A DNA stretch of 64,000 nt, from positions 57,205 to 121,204 of the forward strand of contig CAMRSM010000008.1 in the NCBI GenBank assembly GCA_947053345.1, written 5' to 3'. Below the pieces are notes generated by a model, which saw only the letters and a program-made list of their open reading frames with translations, searched no databases and was not told the DNA's origin. The stretch comes from an uncultured Lachnospiraceae bacterium. GTDB taxonomy: Bacteria > Bacillota > Clostridia > Lachnospirales > Lachnospiraceae. Shown in pieces: positions 8,924 to 17,876 of this stretch. Position numbers and translations under genes: made by a program. The stretch's first letter is position 1. Every line of letters starts with the position of its first letter.

Positions 8924-10213
8924 CTATTTATAATAATCAAATTCCAGGCCATACATACGCACCGTATCTCCATCCGCGATGCCAAGTGCTGTAAGCTCAT
9001 CCAGAATCCCATTCTCTTTCAAAAACTTCTGGAAAAACTCAAAACCCTTCTCAGAATCAATATTGGTATAGCCCAGCATTTTTTCAATGCGCGGTCCTTC
9101 AACTACATAGACCTTGTCCTGTTCGTCATAACTTACGGTGAAAGGCAATGTCATATCGAGCGAAGGATCCTCGAAATATTCGCGCTCAAAGACTTTCGGC
9201 GTATCCTGTATGCTCTTTAAGAGCTCCCCGACATAATACAAAAGCTCTTTCACCCCCTTGCCGCTGACGGCAGAAATCCCGAACACGCGGATTCCCTCCG
9301 GCTCAAACGTCTCACGGATTCTTGAAAGTGCCTCTTGCTCTTCCTCGCCATAAAGCACATCCAGTTTGTTGGCAGCAATTACCTGTGGCTTTTTCTGCAG
9401 TTCCCGGTTATAGGAGGAAAGTTCCGCATGGATCGTCCGGATATCTTCCACCGGGTCGCGCCCCTCGGTTGAGGCAGCGTCCACCAGATGGATGAGCACA
9501 CGCGTCCGCTCAATGTGCCTCAAAAATTCATGTCCAAGCCCCACACCCTCCGAAGCCCCCTCGATCAGCCCTGGGATATCCGCGATCACAAAGCCGTCGG
9601 CTCCGGGAAGATCCACCACACCAAGGTTCGGGTTTAAGGTTGTAAAATGGTAATTTGCGATCTTCGGCTTCGCGTTTGTGACGCGGGAAAGAAACGTCGA
9701 CTTCCCCACGTTTGGGAACCCGACCAGCCCGACATCCGCAATCACTTTAAGTTCCAGACGGATATTTAGCTCCTTCGCATCCTGTCCCGGCTGGGCATAT
9801 TTCGGAACCTGCATCGTAGCGGTGGCGTAATGCTGGTTGCCCTTGCCGCCGCGCCCGCCGCGCAGGATCACCTCGCGCTCGTTCCCGTGGGACATATCGG
9901 CAATCACCTTGCCGCTTGCCGCTTCCATGATGACTGTCCCCTCCGGAACTTTGATCACAAGATCCTCCCCATCCTTCCCGGAGCAATTATTCTTGCCGCC
10001 CTCCGCACCGTCCTCGGCACAGTATTTGCGGTTGTAGCGGAACTCAGAAAGGGTATTTAAACCCTTGTCCACCACAAAGATAACATCCCCGCCTTTGCCG
10101 CCGTCGCCACCATTTGGACCGCCCGCCGCCACAAAAAGCTCCCTGCGGAAACTTACATGCCCGTCCCCGCCCTTGCCGGAGCGGATATAAATATTCGCCC
10201 TATCCGCAAACAT
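8924..10213 (-). CDS. obgE: GTPase Obg/CgtA
   Basis: FADRANIYIRSGKGGDGHVSFRREL; GFPNVGKSTFLS; OCT domain. Confidence 0.99.
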   Translation of the reverse strand: MFADRANIYIRSGKGGDGHVSFRRELFVAAGGPNGGDGGKGGDVIFVVDKGLNTLSEFRYNRKYCAEDGAEGGKNNCSGKDGEDLVIKVPEGTVIMEAASGKVIADMSHGNEREVILRGGRGGKGNQHYATATMQVPKYAQPGQDAKELNIRLELKVIADVGLVGFPNVGKSTFLSRVTNAKPKIANYHFTTLNPNLGVVDLPGADGFVIADIPGLIEGASEGVGLGHEFLRHIERTRVLIHLVDAASTEGRDPVEDIRTIHAELSSYNRELQKKPQVIAANKLDVLYGEEEQEALSRIRETFEPEGIRVFGISAVSGKGVKELLYYVGELLKSIQDTPKVFEREYFEDPSLDMTLPFTVSYDEQDKVYVVEGPRIEKMLGYTNIDSEKGFEFFQKFLKENGILDELTALGIADGDTVRMYGLEFDYYK

Positions 10214-10241
10214 GGTTCTCCTCCTTTCACGGAATGAAAAG

Positions 10242-10276
10242 AAAAACCCCGAGAATATGACAACTCGAGGTTTTCC
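10242..10276 (-). terminator. Terminator/attenuator between rpmA and obgE
   Basis: Minus strand AAAACCTCGAG..TTCTCGGGGTTTTTC. Confidence 0.65.
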
Positions 10277-10297
10277 ACGTTTTAAGCCATTTTTCGA

Positions 10298-10588
10298 TTA
10301 CTCAGCCGCTTTTACCGGGTAAACACTTGCCTGCTTCTTGTCCCTGCCTTTTCTCTCGAATCTCAAGACACCGTCAACAAGTGCGTACAAGGTATCATCA
10401 CCGCCGCGTCCAACATTGACACCCGGATGAATCTTCGTGCCGCGCTGTCTGTAAAGAATATTGCCCGCTACGACGAACTGACCGTCCGCCCTCTTCGCGC
10501 CAAGCCTCTTGGACTCGGAATCCCTGCCGTTCTTGGTGGAACCAACACCCTTTTTATGAGCGAAAAACTGAAGGTTCAACTTCAACAT
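10298..10588 (-). CDS. rpmA: 50S ribosomal protein L27 with Prp-cleavable N-terminal extension
   Basis: [37 protein letters not shown]. Confidence 0.98.
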   Translation of the reverse strand: MLKLNLQFFAHKKGVGSTKNGRDSESKRLGAKRADGQFVVAGNILYRQRGTKIHPGVNVGRGGDDTLYALVDGVLRFERKGRDKKQASVYPVKAAE

Positions 10589-10623
10589 GACTTACACCTC
10601 CTTTAAACTTTCAACCTGTCCAC

Positions 10624-10950
10624 TTACTTCTTCGTATCAATCCGGATAAACCTGCGCCCGTAGACCTCCTCAACCATCCGAAGCCCTACCAGCAGCGAAC
10701 CCATCAAAAGTGCTGCCTGATCCGACATCGGGGAAACGATCCTGAAATCGACCATCCCCTTCTTCTCGTCCTCATCGTAGGAAAATGTATCCCCCGTAAG
10801 CGTCTCGACGGAGTTGATGGCCGTCATCGTCAGCACTGAAACTGCAGCACAGACAATATCATGTCCGCTTTCCGCGTAACCTGCATGACCCAAACACCGA
10901 AAACCGTCGATACGGCCGCCCTCATCCTGATATATAGATATTTTGATCAT
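10624..10950 (-). CDS. prp: Ribosomal-processing cysteine protease Prp
   Basis: GHAGYAESGHDIVCAAVSVL; between L21 and L27 genes. Confidence 0.95.
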   Translation of the reverse strand: MIKISIYQDEGGRIDGFRCLGHAGYAESGHDIVCAAVSVLTMTAINSVETLTGDTFSYDEDEKKGMVDFRIVSPMSDQAALLMGSLLVGLRMVEEVYGRRFIRIDTKK

Positions 10951-10956
10951 ATCAGA

Positions 10957-11265
10957 TTAAGCATTGATTTTGTCAATCTTAACCTTTGTATAAGCCTGCC
11001 TATGACCGTTCTTCTTGTGATAGCCGGTCTTTCTCTTATACTTGTAAACAATGACCTTCCTGCCCTTGCCCTCTTCAAGGACAGTTGCGGAAACGGTAGC
11101 ACCCGCCACGGTCGGATTCCCAATCTTTAACTCGCCGTTATTCACTGCAAGAACCTGGTCAAAGCTCACGGTGGAATCCTTCTCCACGCCAAGCTTCTCC
11201 ACCCGAATGATATCGCCTTCGGCTACTTTGTACTGTTTACCACCTGTTGCAATAATTGCGTACAT
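10957..11265 (-). CDS. rplU: 50S ribosomal protein L21
   Basis: [32 protein letters not shown]. Confidence 0.99.
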   Translation of the reverse strand: MYAIIATGGKQYKVAEGDIIRVEKLGVEKDSTVSFDQVLAVNNGELKIGNPTVAGATVSATVLEEGKGRKVIVYKYKRKTGYHKKNGHRQAYTKVKIDKINA

Positions 11266-11269
11266 ATGG

Positions 11270-11348
11270 CACCTCCTGTTATCATTACTCGCCAGCTGCG
11301 GTGCCCGTTATGGACGGGACTTATAACCTCGCTGTGCGGCACACTCAA
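11270..11348 (-). ncRNA. Probable L21 leader (ribosomal-protein autoregulatory leader)
   Basis: Structured leader between the rplU promoter and SD: GTGCCGCACAGCGAGG..CCCGTCCATAACGGG..CCGCAGCTGGCGAG; from memory of the Firmicutes L21 leader class. Confidence 0.6.
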
Positions 11349-11350
11349 AT

Positions 11351-11379
11351 AGTTTATACCAAAAAATATCAGATGTCAA
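11351..11379 (-). promoter_or_regulatory. rplU promoter TTGACA-N17-TAAACT
   Basis: -35 at 11374-11379, -10 at 11351-11356 (minus strand). Confidence 0.8.
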
Positions 11380-11535
11380 GTAATTTTTACATTTTTCATG
11401 AAATCCTGTTATTGCGCTGCAGCCTAAAGCTTCGGTCATATGGCAGTGGAATCCCCCTGCTATGTAATACACAGGGAGATCTTAAATCCATCACCCCATG
11501 CGGGTGGGAAAGGCATTCACCATCCCCTGCTCGAT

Positions 11536-11958
11536 TTATTTCGTAAATGTATGCGTATATACGACCGTGCCGTCCGGGTTCTCATAAACCAGCTTTACTG
11601 CCGGATTCTTAATGTCGATTAATTCTGCCATCTCGTCAAGAACTGCGTCAAACTGGCTTTTGAACGTGTCAAGACCCGCATCAAACTTAGCCGTCGTCTC
11701 GTCACCTACCGGTACCGCCGTTTCATAGACATAGCGGTAAACAAGCGTATCGCCGTCTGCCTTGATTTCCATTGACATGCCGGAACCCTCAGTTTCCTTG
11801 ATCGCTGCATCAATCTGATCCTTCTGCGCATCCAGATAATCCTGCACGGAATCGAACTCCTTGCCGCTGCCACAGCCTACAAGCGCAACGGCCATTACAA
11901 ATACCAAACATAAGCTAGCCAATACAGTAGCAAATTTTTTCATATTCTTCATCGTCAA
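11536..11958 (-). CDS. Small lipoprotein, DUF4854-like
   Basis: Lipobox VALVGCGSG; FDSVQDYLDAQKDQIDAAIKETEGSGMSMEIKADGD.. Confidence 0.8.
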   Translation of the reverse strand: MTMKNMKKFATVLASLCLVFVMAVALVGCGSGKEFDSVQDYLDAQKDQIDAAIKETEGSGMSMEIKADGDTLVYRYVYETAVPVGDETTAKFDAGLDTFKSQFDAVLDEMAELIDIKNPAVKLVYENPDGTVVYTHTFTK

Positions 11959-12043
11959 CTCTCCTCACTTTCACTCTTCACTCTTTTCATAAACAGAGCA
12001 GCGAAAACAAAGATTCCAAAGCATATGAAAATGTAAAAATTAC

Positions 12044-12072
12044 GTGACACCTGATATTTTATGGATTATACT
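12044..12072 (+). promoter_or_regulatory. Promoter-like GTGACA-N17-TATACT in an inverted copy of the rplU promoter region
   Basis: 12022-12076 closely matches the reverse complement of 11349-11400. Confidence 0.5.
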
Positions 12073-12225
12073 AAATCCAAGATAATATTATAGCAGATTA
12101 TTTTTACAAATGCAACCGGAAAGCATGCAAAAAAACAAAATATCATACGGCTCTCGGAACTTACCATGCACAATTTGTTACATTTTTCAATATCCTGTCA
12201 AGAAACTTCCGAAAAATATCCGCGT

Positions 12226-12264
12226 GAAAAGCCCCGGAAGTAAAATTCCCCGGGGCTTTTCTAA
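12226..12264. terminator. Bidirectional rho-independent terminator
   Basis: GAAAAGCCCCGG..CCGGGGCTTTTC with T-rich tails on both strands. Confidence 0.85.
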
Positions 12265-12266
12265 AA

Positions 12267-13178
12267 TTATTTCGTAAATGTATGGGTATAAACAACAGAA
12301 CCATCTTGGTTTTCATACGATACTTTTACGGCCGGCTCCTTTACATCAATCAGGCGTTCCATCTCGTCAAGAACGCTGCCAAACTGACTTTCGTAAAGGT
12401 CAAGGCTGGCCTCAAAGGAAGCCGTCGTCTCATCTCCGATTGGCACTTCCACGTCATATACGTAGCGGTAGATGAGGGTATCACCGTCCGCCGTAATTTC
12501 CATCGACATGCCGGAACCCTCGATCTGTTTGACTGCCGCGTCAATCTGGTCTTTCTGCGCATCCAGATATTCCTGGACAGTGGCAAACATTTTGCCGCCG
12601 TCCGGCGAATCTGCGCCTCCCTTGACCACCTCGCCCGGTGTCGTTTTCACCCCATCTTTCGTAAAAGAACAGGAATATACAAGGGAACCGTCCGGATTCT
12701 CGTATAAAATCCGCACTTCCGGATCATCCCCATCAACCAGCTTTTCCATCTCCTCAAGGATTGCTTCAAACTGTGGCTTGTACGTGTCAAGATTTGAATC
12801 AAATGTATCAATTACATAGTCCGTCACTTCGACCGCTTCATCATAAACGTAACGGTAAACGAGCGCATCGCCATCCGCCTTGACCTCCATCGACATGCCG
12901 GAACCCATATTTTGCTTAATTGCAGCATCAATCTGATCCTGCTGTGCGTCGATATACGCCTGAACAGAAGCAAACATTTTTCCGCTGCCCAAAAGCTTGC
13001 CCGAAGAGTCGTCTTTCGAATCGTCTTCATTCTCCGAATTGTTCTGTTCCAAGTCCACATCGTTGCCGGAGGACTCCTCCTCCCCGTTGCCGCAGCCCAC
13101 GAGGGAAACTACCATAATCAGTGCCAGACATAGGCTGGCAAATAACGACAAAAATTTTTTCATGTTTTTTTCCTCCAT
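12267..13178 (-). CDS. Lipoprotein with two tandem DUF4854-like domains
   Basis: Lipobox VSLVGCGNG; two copies of F(A)xVQxYxDAQxDQIDAAxKQxxGSGMSMExxADGD. Confidence 0.8.
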   Translation of the reverse strand: MEEKNMKKFLSLFASLCLALIMVVSLVGCGNGEEESSGNDVDLEQNNSENEDDSKDDSSGKLLGSGKMFASVQAYIDAQQDQIDAAIKQNMGSGMSMEVKADGDALVYRYVYDEAVEVTDYVIDTFDSNLDTYKPQFEAILEEMEKLVDGDDPEVRILYENPDGSLVYSCSFTKDGVKTTPGEVVKGGADSPDGGKMFATVQEYLDAQKDQIDAAVKQIEGSGMSMEITADGDTLIYRYVYDVEVPIGDETTASFEASLDLYESQFGSVLDEMERLIDVKEPAVKVSYENQDGSVVYTHTFTK

Positions 13179-13193
13179 TTTAAGTTCCGCAAC

Positions 13194-13350
13194 CCCCCTT
13201 CCCCCAGTGCCCTTTTACGCGGAAGGCATTTCATCCGCCTTTGCTTCTGAAATCCCTTCCGGCACTGCTCTGGGGGTTTGCTGTCCCAAGTTCCGCAAAA
13301 CCTCTTTTCCAGTGCCCTTTCTTATGGAAAGGCACTGATTTAAATTTCCC
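13194..13350 (-). repeat. Palindromic intergenic repeat, one full copy (13194-13283) plus one truncated copy (from 13290)
   Basis: GTTCCGCAACCCCC..GGGGGTTTGCTG; internal CAGTGCC/GGCACTG and GGAAGG/CCTTCC arms. Confidence 0.75.
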
Positions 13351-13391
13351 TGTTGAAAAATTCCGGTTCTGTCACATCCCGTATGCCGTGT

Positions 13392-14408
13392 TTACCACTC
13401 CAGAGAACTGTTCTCGATCGTGCGGTCGCGCAGAAGAAGGTCGGAAACCGCCGTGCGCGGATCCTTGTGCTCGAACAGAACAAGATTTACCTGTTCGACA
13501 ATCGGCATCTGAACCTCGTACTTCTGGGAGAGCGCAAGCGCTGCCTTCGCGCAGAATACGCCCTCAACCACCTGGTTGACTTCCTTCATTGCCTCCTCCA
13601 TCGTAAGCCCCTTTCCGATGAGGTAACCTGCGTTACGGTTGCGGCTGTGCTTGCTCGTACAGGTCACAATCAAATCCCCGATACCGGAAAGACCCGCGAA
13701 AGTTTCCGCACGGCAGCCCATGGCGATTCCAAGGCGCATGATCTCCGCGATCCCGCGCGTCATCAGCGCCGCTTTGGTATTGTCACCAAAACCGAGGCCG
13801 TCGGCCACGCCTGCTGCGAGCGCGATCACATTTTTGATTGATCCGCCAAGCTCGATGCCGGTAACGTCCGGGTTCGTGTAAACACGGAAAAATTCCGTCA
13901 TAAAAATATCCTGAATAAAGGAAGCCGTTTTTTTGGATGCGGCTCCGACCACGCAGGTTGTCGGAATCCCCCTAGACACCTCCTCCGCATGGCTAGGGCC
14001 TGACATCACGGCAACGTCTGCCATCGGCAGTTCCTCGCGGATCACATCCGTCAGGGTCTTCATCGTGCTCTCCTCAATCCCTTTCCCGACATTGACAATG
14101 ATCTGCCCATCCTTGATATACTCCGCCGAAAGTCTCGCCGTCTCGCGCACAAACGGGGAGGCAACCGCCGAGACGATCAGATCCGGTTTTGCAAGCGCGA
14201 CGGCAAGCTCCCCCGTCACCTTCACTTCCTTTTGGAGCTTCGCGCCCGGCAGGTTCGGGATATTGTCACGGTCGGATAAAAGCGCCGCAACCTCCCGCTC
14301 AAGCTTGGACCAAAGCGTTACTTCATGTCCGTTCCCAGCCAAAAGTATCGCCAGAGCCGTTCCCCATGTACCGGCTCCCAAAACGGTGATATGATACATT
14401 TTATACAC
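13392..14408 (-). CDS. gpsA: Glycerol-3-phosphate dehydrogenase [NAD(P)+]
   Basis: ITVLGAGTWGTALAILLAGNGHEVTLW. Confidence 0.98.
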   Translation of the reverse strand: MYKMYHITVLGAGTWGTALAILLAGNGHEVTLWSKLEREVAALLSDRDNIPNLPGAKLQKEVKVTGELAVALAKPDLIVSAVASPFVRETARLSAEYIKDGQIIVNVGKGIEESTMKTLTDVIREELPMADVAVMSGPSHAEEVSRGIPTTCVVGAASKKTASFIQDIFMTEFFRVYTNPDVTGIELGGSIKNVIALAAGVADGLGFGDNTKAALMTRGIAEIMRLGIAMGCRAETFAGLSGIGDLIVTCTSKHSRNRNAGYLIGKGLTMEEAMKEVNQVVEGVFCAKAALALSQKYEVQMPIVEQVNLVLFEHKDPRTAVSDLLLRDRTIENSSLEW

Positions 14409-14458
14409 CCCTTTCTATGCATACCGCAGTTCTGCTGCGATACAGTGCCTATTTCTTC

Positions 14459-15115
14459 TCAGGCATCCTGCCCTTTGCCATCGTCCTTCGCAACCGTTAC
14501 CTTCTGCCCTATTTTGTTTTCGATTCCGTTCTTGATGCGGATGATGTTCTGTTTGTGGCGGAAATACGCTAACCCCATAAATACGAGACTGACGATCAGC
14601 GTATGTACAAAATACGGTTCGCCATGGTCCATGACCGCGATCCAGATCGGGAAGATCGTCACGATCACTAAGGATCCGACCGAAACGAATTTTGTGACGG
14701 CAACACTAAGCACAAATGCAGCGATATAGAGCGGGATCGCAAGCGGGTCATGTGCCGCCATAACCCCGGAGGTGACGGCAATGCCCTTGCCCCCCTTAAA
14801 ATGCAGCCAGAACGGAAAATTATGGCCAATCGCAACACCGAGCCCAACATACAGCCCCAAAAGTTCCGCATACGGCTCATCGCGGAAAATCACAAGGCGC
14901 GCCACAAGCATCGGCACCATCGCCTTTGCCACATCGCCGACGTAGGTAATCGCACCTGCCTTTTTCCCGAGCGTTCGGAACGTGTTGGTCGTCCCGATAT
15001 TGCCGCTCCCATAATTCCTGATATCCACATGGTTGAGTTTTCCGACAATGTAGCCGGTCGAAATACATCCAAACCCGTACCCGCATAGCAGGCATAAAAT
15101 AATTCGAAAGATCAT
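14459..15115 (-). CDS. plsY: Glycerol-3-phosphate acyltransferase PlsY
   Basis: DIRNYGSGNIGTTNTFRTLGKKAG; FPFWLHFKGGKGIAVTSG. Confidence 0.98.
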   Translation of the reverse strand: MIFRIILCLLCGYGFGCISTGYIVGKLNHVDIRNYGSGNIGTTNTFRTLGKKAGAITYVGDVAKAMVPMLVARLVIFRDEPYAELLGLYVGLGVAIGHNFPFWLHFKGGKGIAVTSGVMAAHDPLAIPLYIAAFVLSVAVTKFVSVGSLVIVTIFPIWIAVMDHGEPYFVHTLIVSLVFMGLAYFRHKQNIIRIKNGIENKIGQKVTVAKDDGKGQDA

Positions 15116-15132
15116 GTCATACCCCCTAAAGA

Positions 15133-16458
15133 TCAGCTGTTATCTCCCCGCTCCCGGATGATAAATTTCAGCGGTGTACCGGAAAAACCAAACGCTTCCC
15201 GTATCTTATTCTCAATGTATCTAGTGTAGGAATAATGCATCAGCTCTTTGTCATTGACAAACAGTACAAACGCCGGAGGCTTGACGGCAACCTGCGTGAT
15301 GTAATAAAGTTTCAGCCGCCTTCCCTTGTCCGACGGTGGCTGCTGCAGGGCGGTTGCCTCCATTAAAATCTCGTTGAGCACACCGGTCGCCACGCGCAGG
15401 TTCTGGTTCTGGATCACGACCTCAATCATGTCAAACATTTTGGTCATGCGCTGCCCTGTCTTTGCCGAGATGAACATAATCTGGGCGTAAGGGATAAAGG
15501 AAAGTATCTCCTTGATCCGCGCCGTATGTTTGTAAACGGTTTTGTCGTCTTTTTCGATCGCGTCCCATTTATTCACCGCGATGATAATACCTTTGCCCCG
15601 CTCATGCGCGATCCCCGCAATCTTGGCATCCTGCTCGGTCACACCCTCACAGGCATCAATCACGACTACCACCACATCCGCGCGCTCCACCGCTGTCACG
15701 GTACGGATAATGCTGAAACGCTCGATCTCCTCCTTGATCTTGCTCTTCCTCCGCAGTCCCGCCGTGTCGATAAACACATACTCCCTTCCGTCCCAGGTGA
15801 CCGGCGTGTCAATCGCGTCGCGCGTCGTACCCGCGATACTTGAGACAATCACACGGTTTTCCCCGATCAACTTATTGATAATGGAAGATTTTCCGACATT
15901 TGGCTTGCCGACGACCGCCACTTTCGGGCGCGTATCCTCCTCCTGCACGGCATCTGCCGGGTCAAAATGCGCCACGATGGCATCAAGGAGCTCGCCGAGG
16001 CCGAGCATGGAGGATGCCGAAACCGGAATCGGTTCCCCGATGCCGATATTATAAAACTCGTACACATCCGCCATAAACTTCTCAAAGCTGTCCACCTTGT
16101 TGACCGTCAGGACGACCGGTTTGCCGGAACGGCGCAGCATATCCGCCACCTTGCCGTCCGCGTCCGTCAGTCCCTGACGGACATCCGTCACAAATACAAT
16201 GACATCCGCCGTGTCAATGGCGATCTGTGCCTGCTCGCGCATACAAGTCAGCAGCATATCCTTGCTTTCCGGCTCGATACCGCCGGTATCAATCATGGTA
16301 AACTGCTTGTCAAGCCATGTGACCTCCGCGTAAATACGATCCCTCGTCACGCCCGGCGTATCCTCCACAATCGAGATGCGCTCACCCGCTAACGTGTTAA
16401 ACAATGTTGATTTTCCTACATTCGGACGACCGACGATCGCCACTACCGGTTTACTCAT
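15133..16458 (-). CDS. der: Ribosome biogenesis GTPase Der (two G domains)
   Basis: KPVVAIVGRPNVGKSTLFN and KVAVVGKPNVGKSSIINK. Confidence 0.99.
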   Translation of the reverse strand: MSKPVVAIVGRPNVGKSTLFNTLAGERISIVEDTPGVTRDRIYAEVTWLDKQFTMIDTGGIEPESKDMLLTCMREQAQIAIDTADVIVFVTDVRQGLTDADGKVADMLRRSGKPVVLTVNKVDSFEKFMADVYEFYNIGIGEPIPVSASSMLGLGELLDAIVAHFDPADAVQEEDTRPKVAVVGKPNVGKSSIINKLIGENRVIVSSIAGTTRDAIDTPVTWDGREYVFIDTAGLRRKSKIKEEIERFSIIRTVTAVERADVVVVVIDACEGVTEQDAKIAGIAHERGKGIIIAVNKWDAIEKDDKTVYKHTARIKEILSFIPYAQIMFISAKTGQRMTKMFDMIEVVIQNQNLRVATGVLNEILMEATALQQPPSDKGRRLKLYYITQVAVKPPAFVLFVNDKELMHYSYTRYIENKIREAFGFSGTPLKFIIRERGDNS

Positions 16459-16476
16459 ACTCTATAACCATACCTT

Positions 16477-17793
16477 TCATACGATTGCATGTACAAACGA
16501 CATCCCATCCGATTTTACAATATGCACCCGCGTTTGTAAAGTGGTTTCTACCTGGCTGACCGTATAATCATCCAAAAAATCACATTCCTGCCCCCGCAGC
16601 ATGGCCGATGGGATGAGCAGATAATCGCCAAGCGGCTTCCCCTTTAACTGCGCGGTAAGGTCCGTCCCCGTCACAAGCCCTGCCACGGTGATCTCCTCCC
16701 CGAAAAAATGGTTGACAACCGGATACACGTGGACAGTGATGTTGGGATATTTTTTCCGGATATCCTCTACTAACCGGCGAAGAACCGGGGCAATGAGCAC
16801 ACCGGTCGCAAGCGAAAGTTCTTTTTTTTCGTTCCCGCCCGGCAGGTTATTAAGCGCTTGTGCCACCTCATCCATCAAAAGCCTTACCATACCGACACCG
16901 TTTTCCAACTGCCCGTAACCTTCATAATAATCCGCATTTGGAATGGGTATCCCAGCCGTGAGAAACCACTCGTCACTCGCATGGACAAACCGTGTCCCAT
17001 GCTCTTTTAAAAGTTTCTCCTGCCAGGAAAACAGTTGTGTGAGCACTGCTGCCGCGTCTTCCTTCCCAAAGCTTTCCAGCGGGAAGAGCCCTTCGCGGTA
17101 TTTTGTTTTCCCGACCGGGACAACCGAAACGCTTTCCATAAACGGCAAAAAACCCGCAAGTTGTCCGATGCTGTAATCCAGCTGTGCGCCGTCATTGATC
17201 CCCTTGCACAAAACGATCTGCGCGTTCATCGTGATGCCCGCCTCATAAAATTTCACAAGCTTGTCCAGCGCCTCCCCGGCAAAACGGTTGTTCAGCATTT
17301 TACAGCGCAATTCCCGATCCATCGTGTGGATGGAAATATTGATGGGCGAAAGCTTGTAAAAGCAGATGCGCTCCACATCTGCATCACTCATATTGGTCAA
17401 CGTAATATAATTACCCTGCAAAAAGGATAATCTTGCATCATCGTCCTTAAAATATAATGTTTCGCGCATTCCCGGCGGCATCTGGTCGATAAAGCAGAAA
17501 ATGCATTTGTTCCGGCAGGAGCGGTATTTGTCCATCAGGCTCTCCTCAAAGGTGATGCCGAGATCCTCCTCATACTCCTTTTCAATCTCAAGCTCCCATT
17601 CCTCACCGGAAGCCTTGCGCACGAGCAGGGTCAGAAATTCGTCATTGACCAGATAATGATAGTCAAATATATCCGCAATCTTTTTGCCGTTGATCCGCAA
17701 AAGCTCGTCCCCCGGCACAAGCGAAAGTTCCGAAGCGATGCTGCCTGCTGCCACGGACCGGATGATATGGTGGTTGTCATATTCTTGTGCCAT
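16477..17793 (-). CDS. PDZ + DUF512 radical-SAM-like FeS protein
   Basis: N-terminal PDZ-like VAAGSIASELSLVPGDELLRINGKKI; CRNKCIFCFIDQMPPGMRETLYFKDDD; start MAQEYDN at 17793 with AGGAG SD. Confidence 0.85.
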   Translation of the reverse strand: MAQEYDNHHIIRSVAAGSIASELSLVPGDELLRINGKKIADIFDYHYLVNDEFLTLLVRKASGEEWELEIEKEYEEDLGITFEESLMDKYRSCRNKCIFCFIDQMPPGMRETLYFKDDDARLSFLQGNYITLTNMSDADVERICFYKLSPINISIHTMDRELRCKMLNNRFAGEALDKLVKFYEAGITMNAQIVLCKGINDGAQLDYSIGQLAGFLPFMESVSVVPVGKTKYREGLFPLESFGKEDAAAVLTQLFSWQEKLLKEHGTRFVHASDEWFLTAGIPIPNADYYEGYGQLENGVGMVRLLMDEVAQALNNLPGGNEKKELSLATGVLIAPVLRRLVEDIRKKYPNITVHVYPVVNHFFGEEITVAGLVTGTDLTAQLKGKPLGDYLLIPSAMLRGQECDFLDDYTVSQVETTLQTRVHIVKSDGMSFVHAIV

Positions 17794-17876
17794 AATATGT
17801 TTGCTCCTATTAAAACGATTTAAAGTCCTTTTCCATCCGCTTATTTTCTCCGGAATCTGCGGAAAAATTCGCTGCA

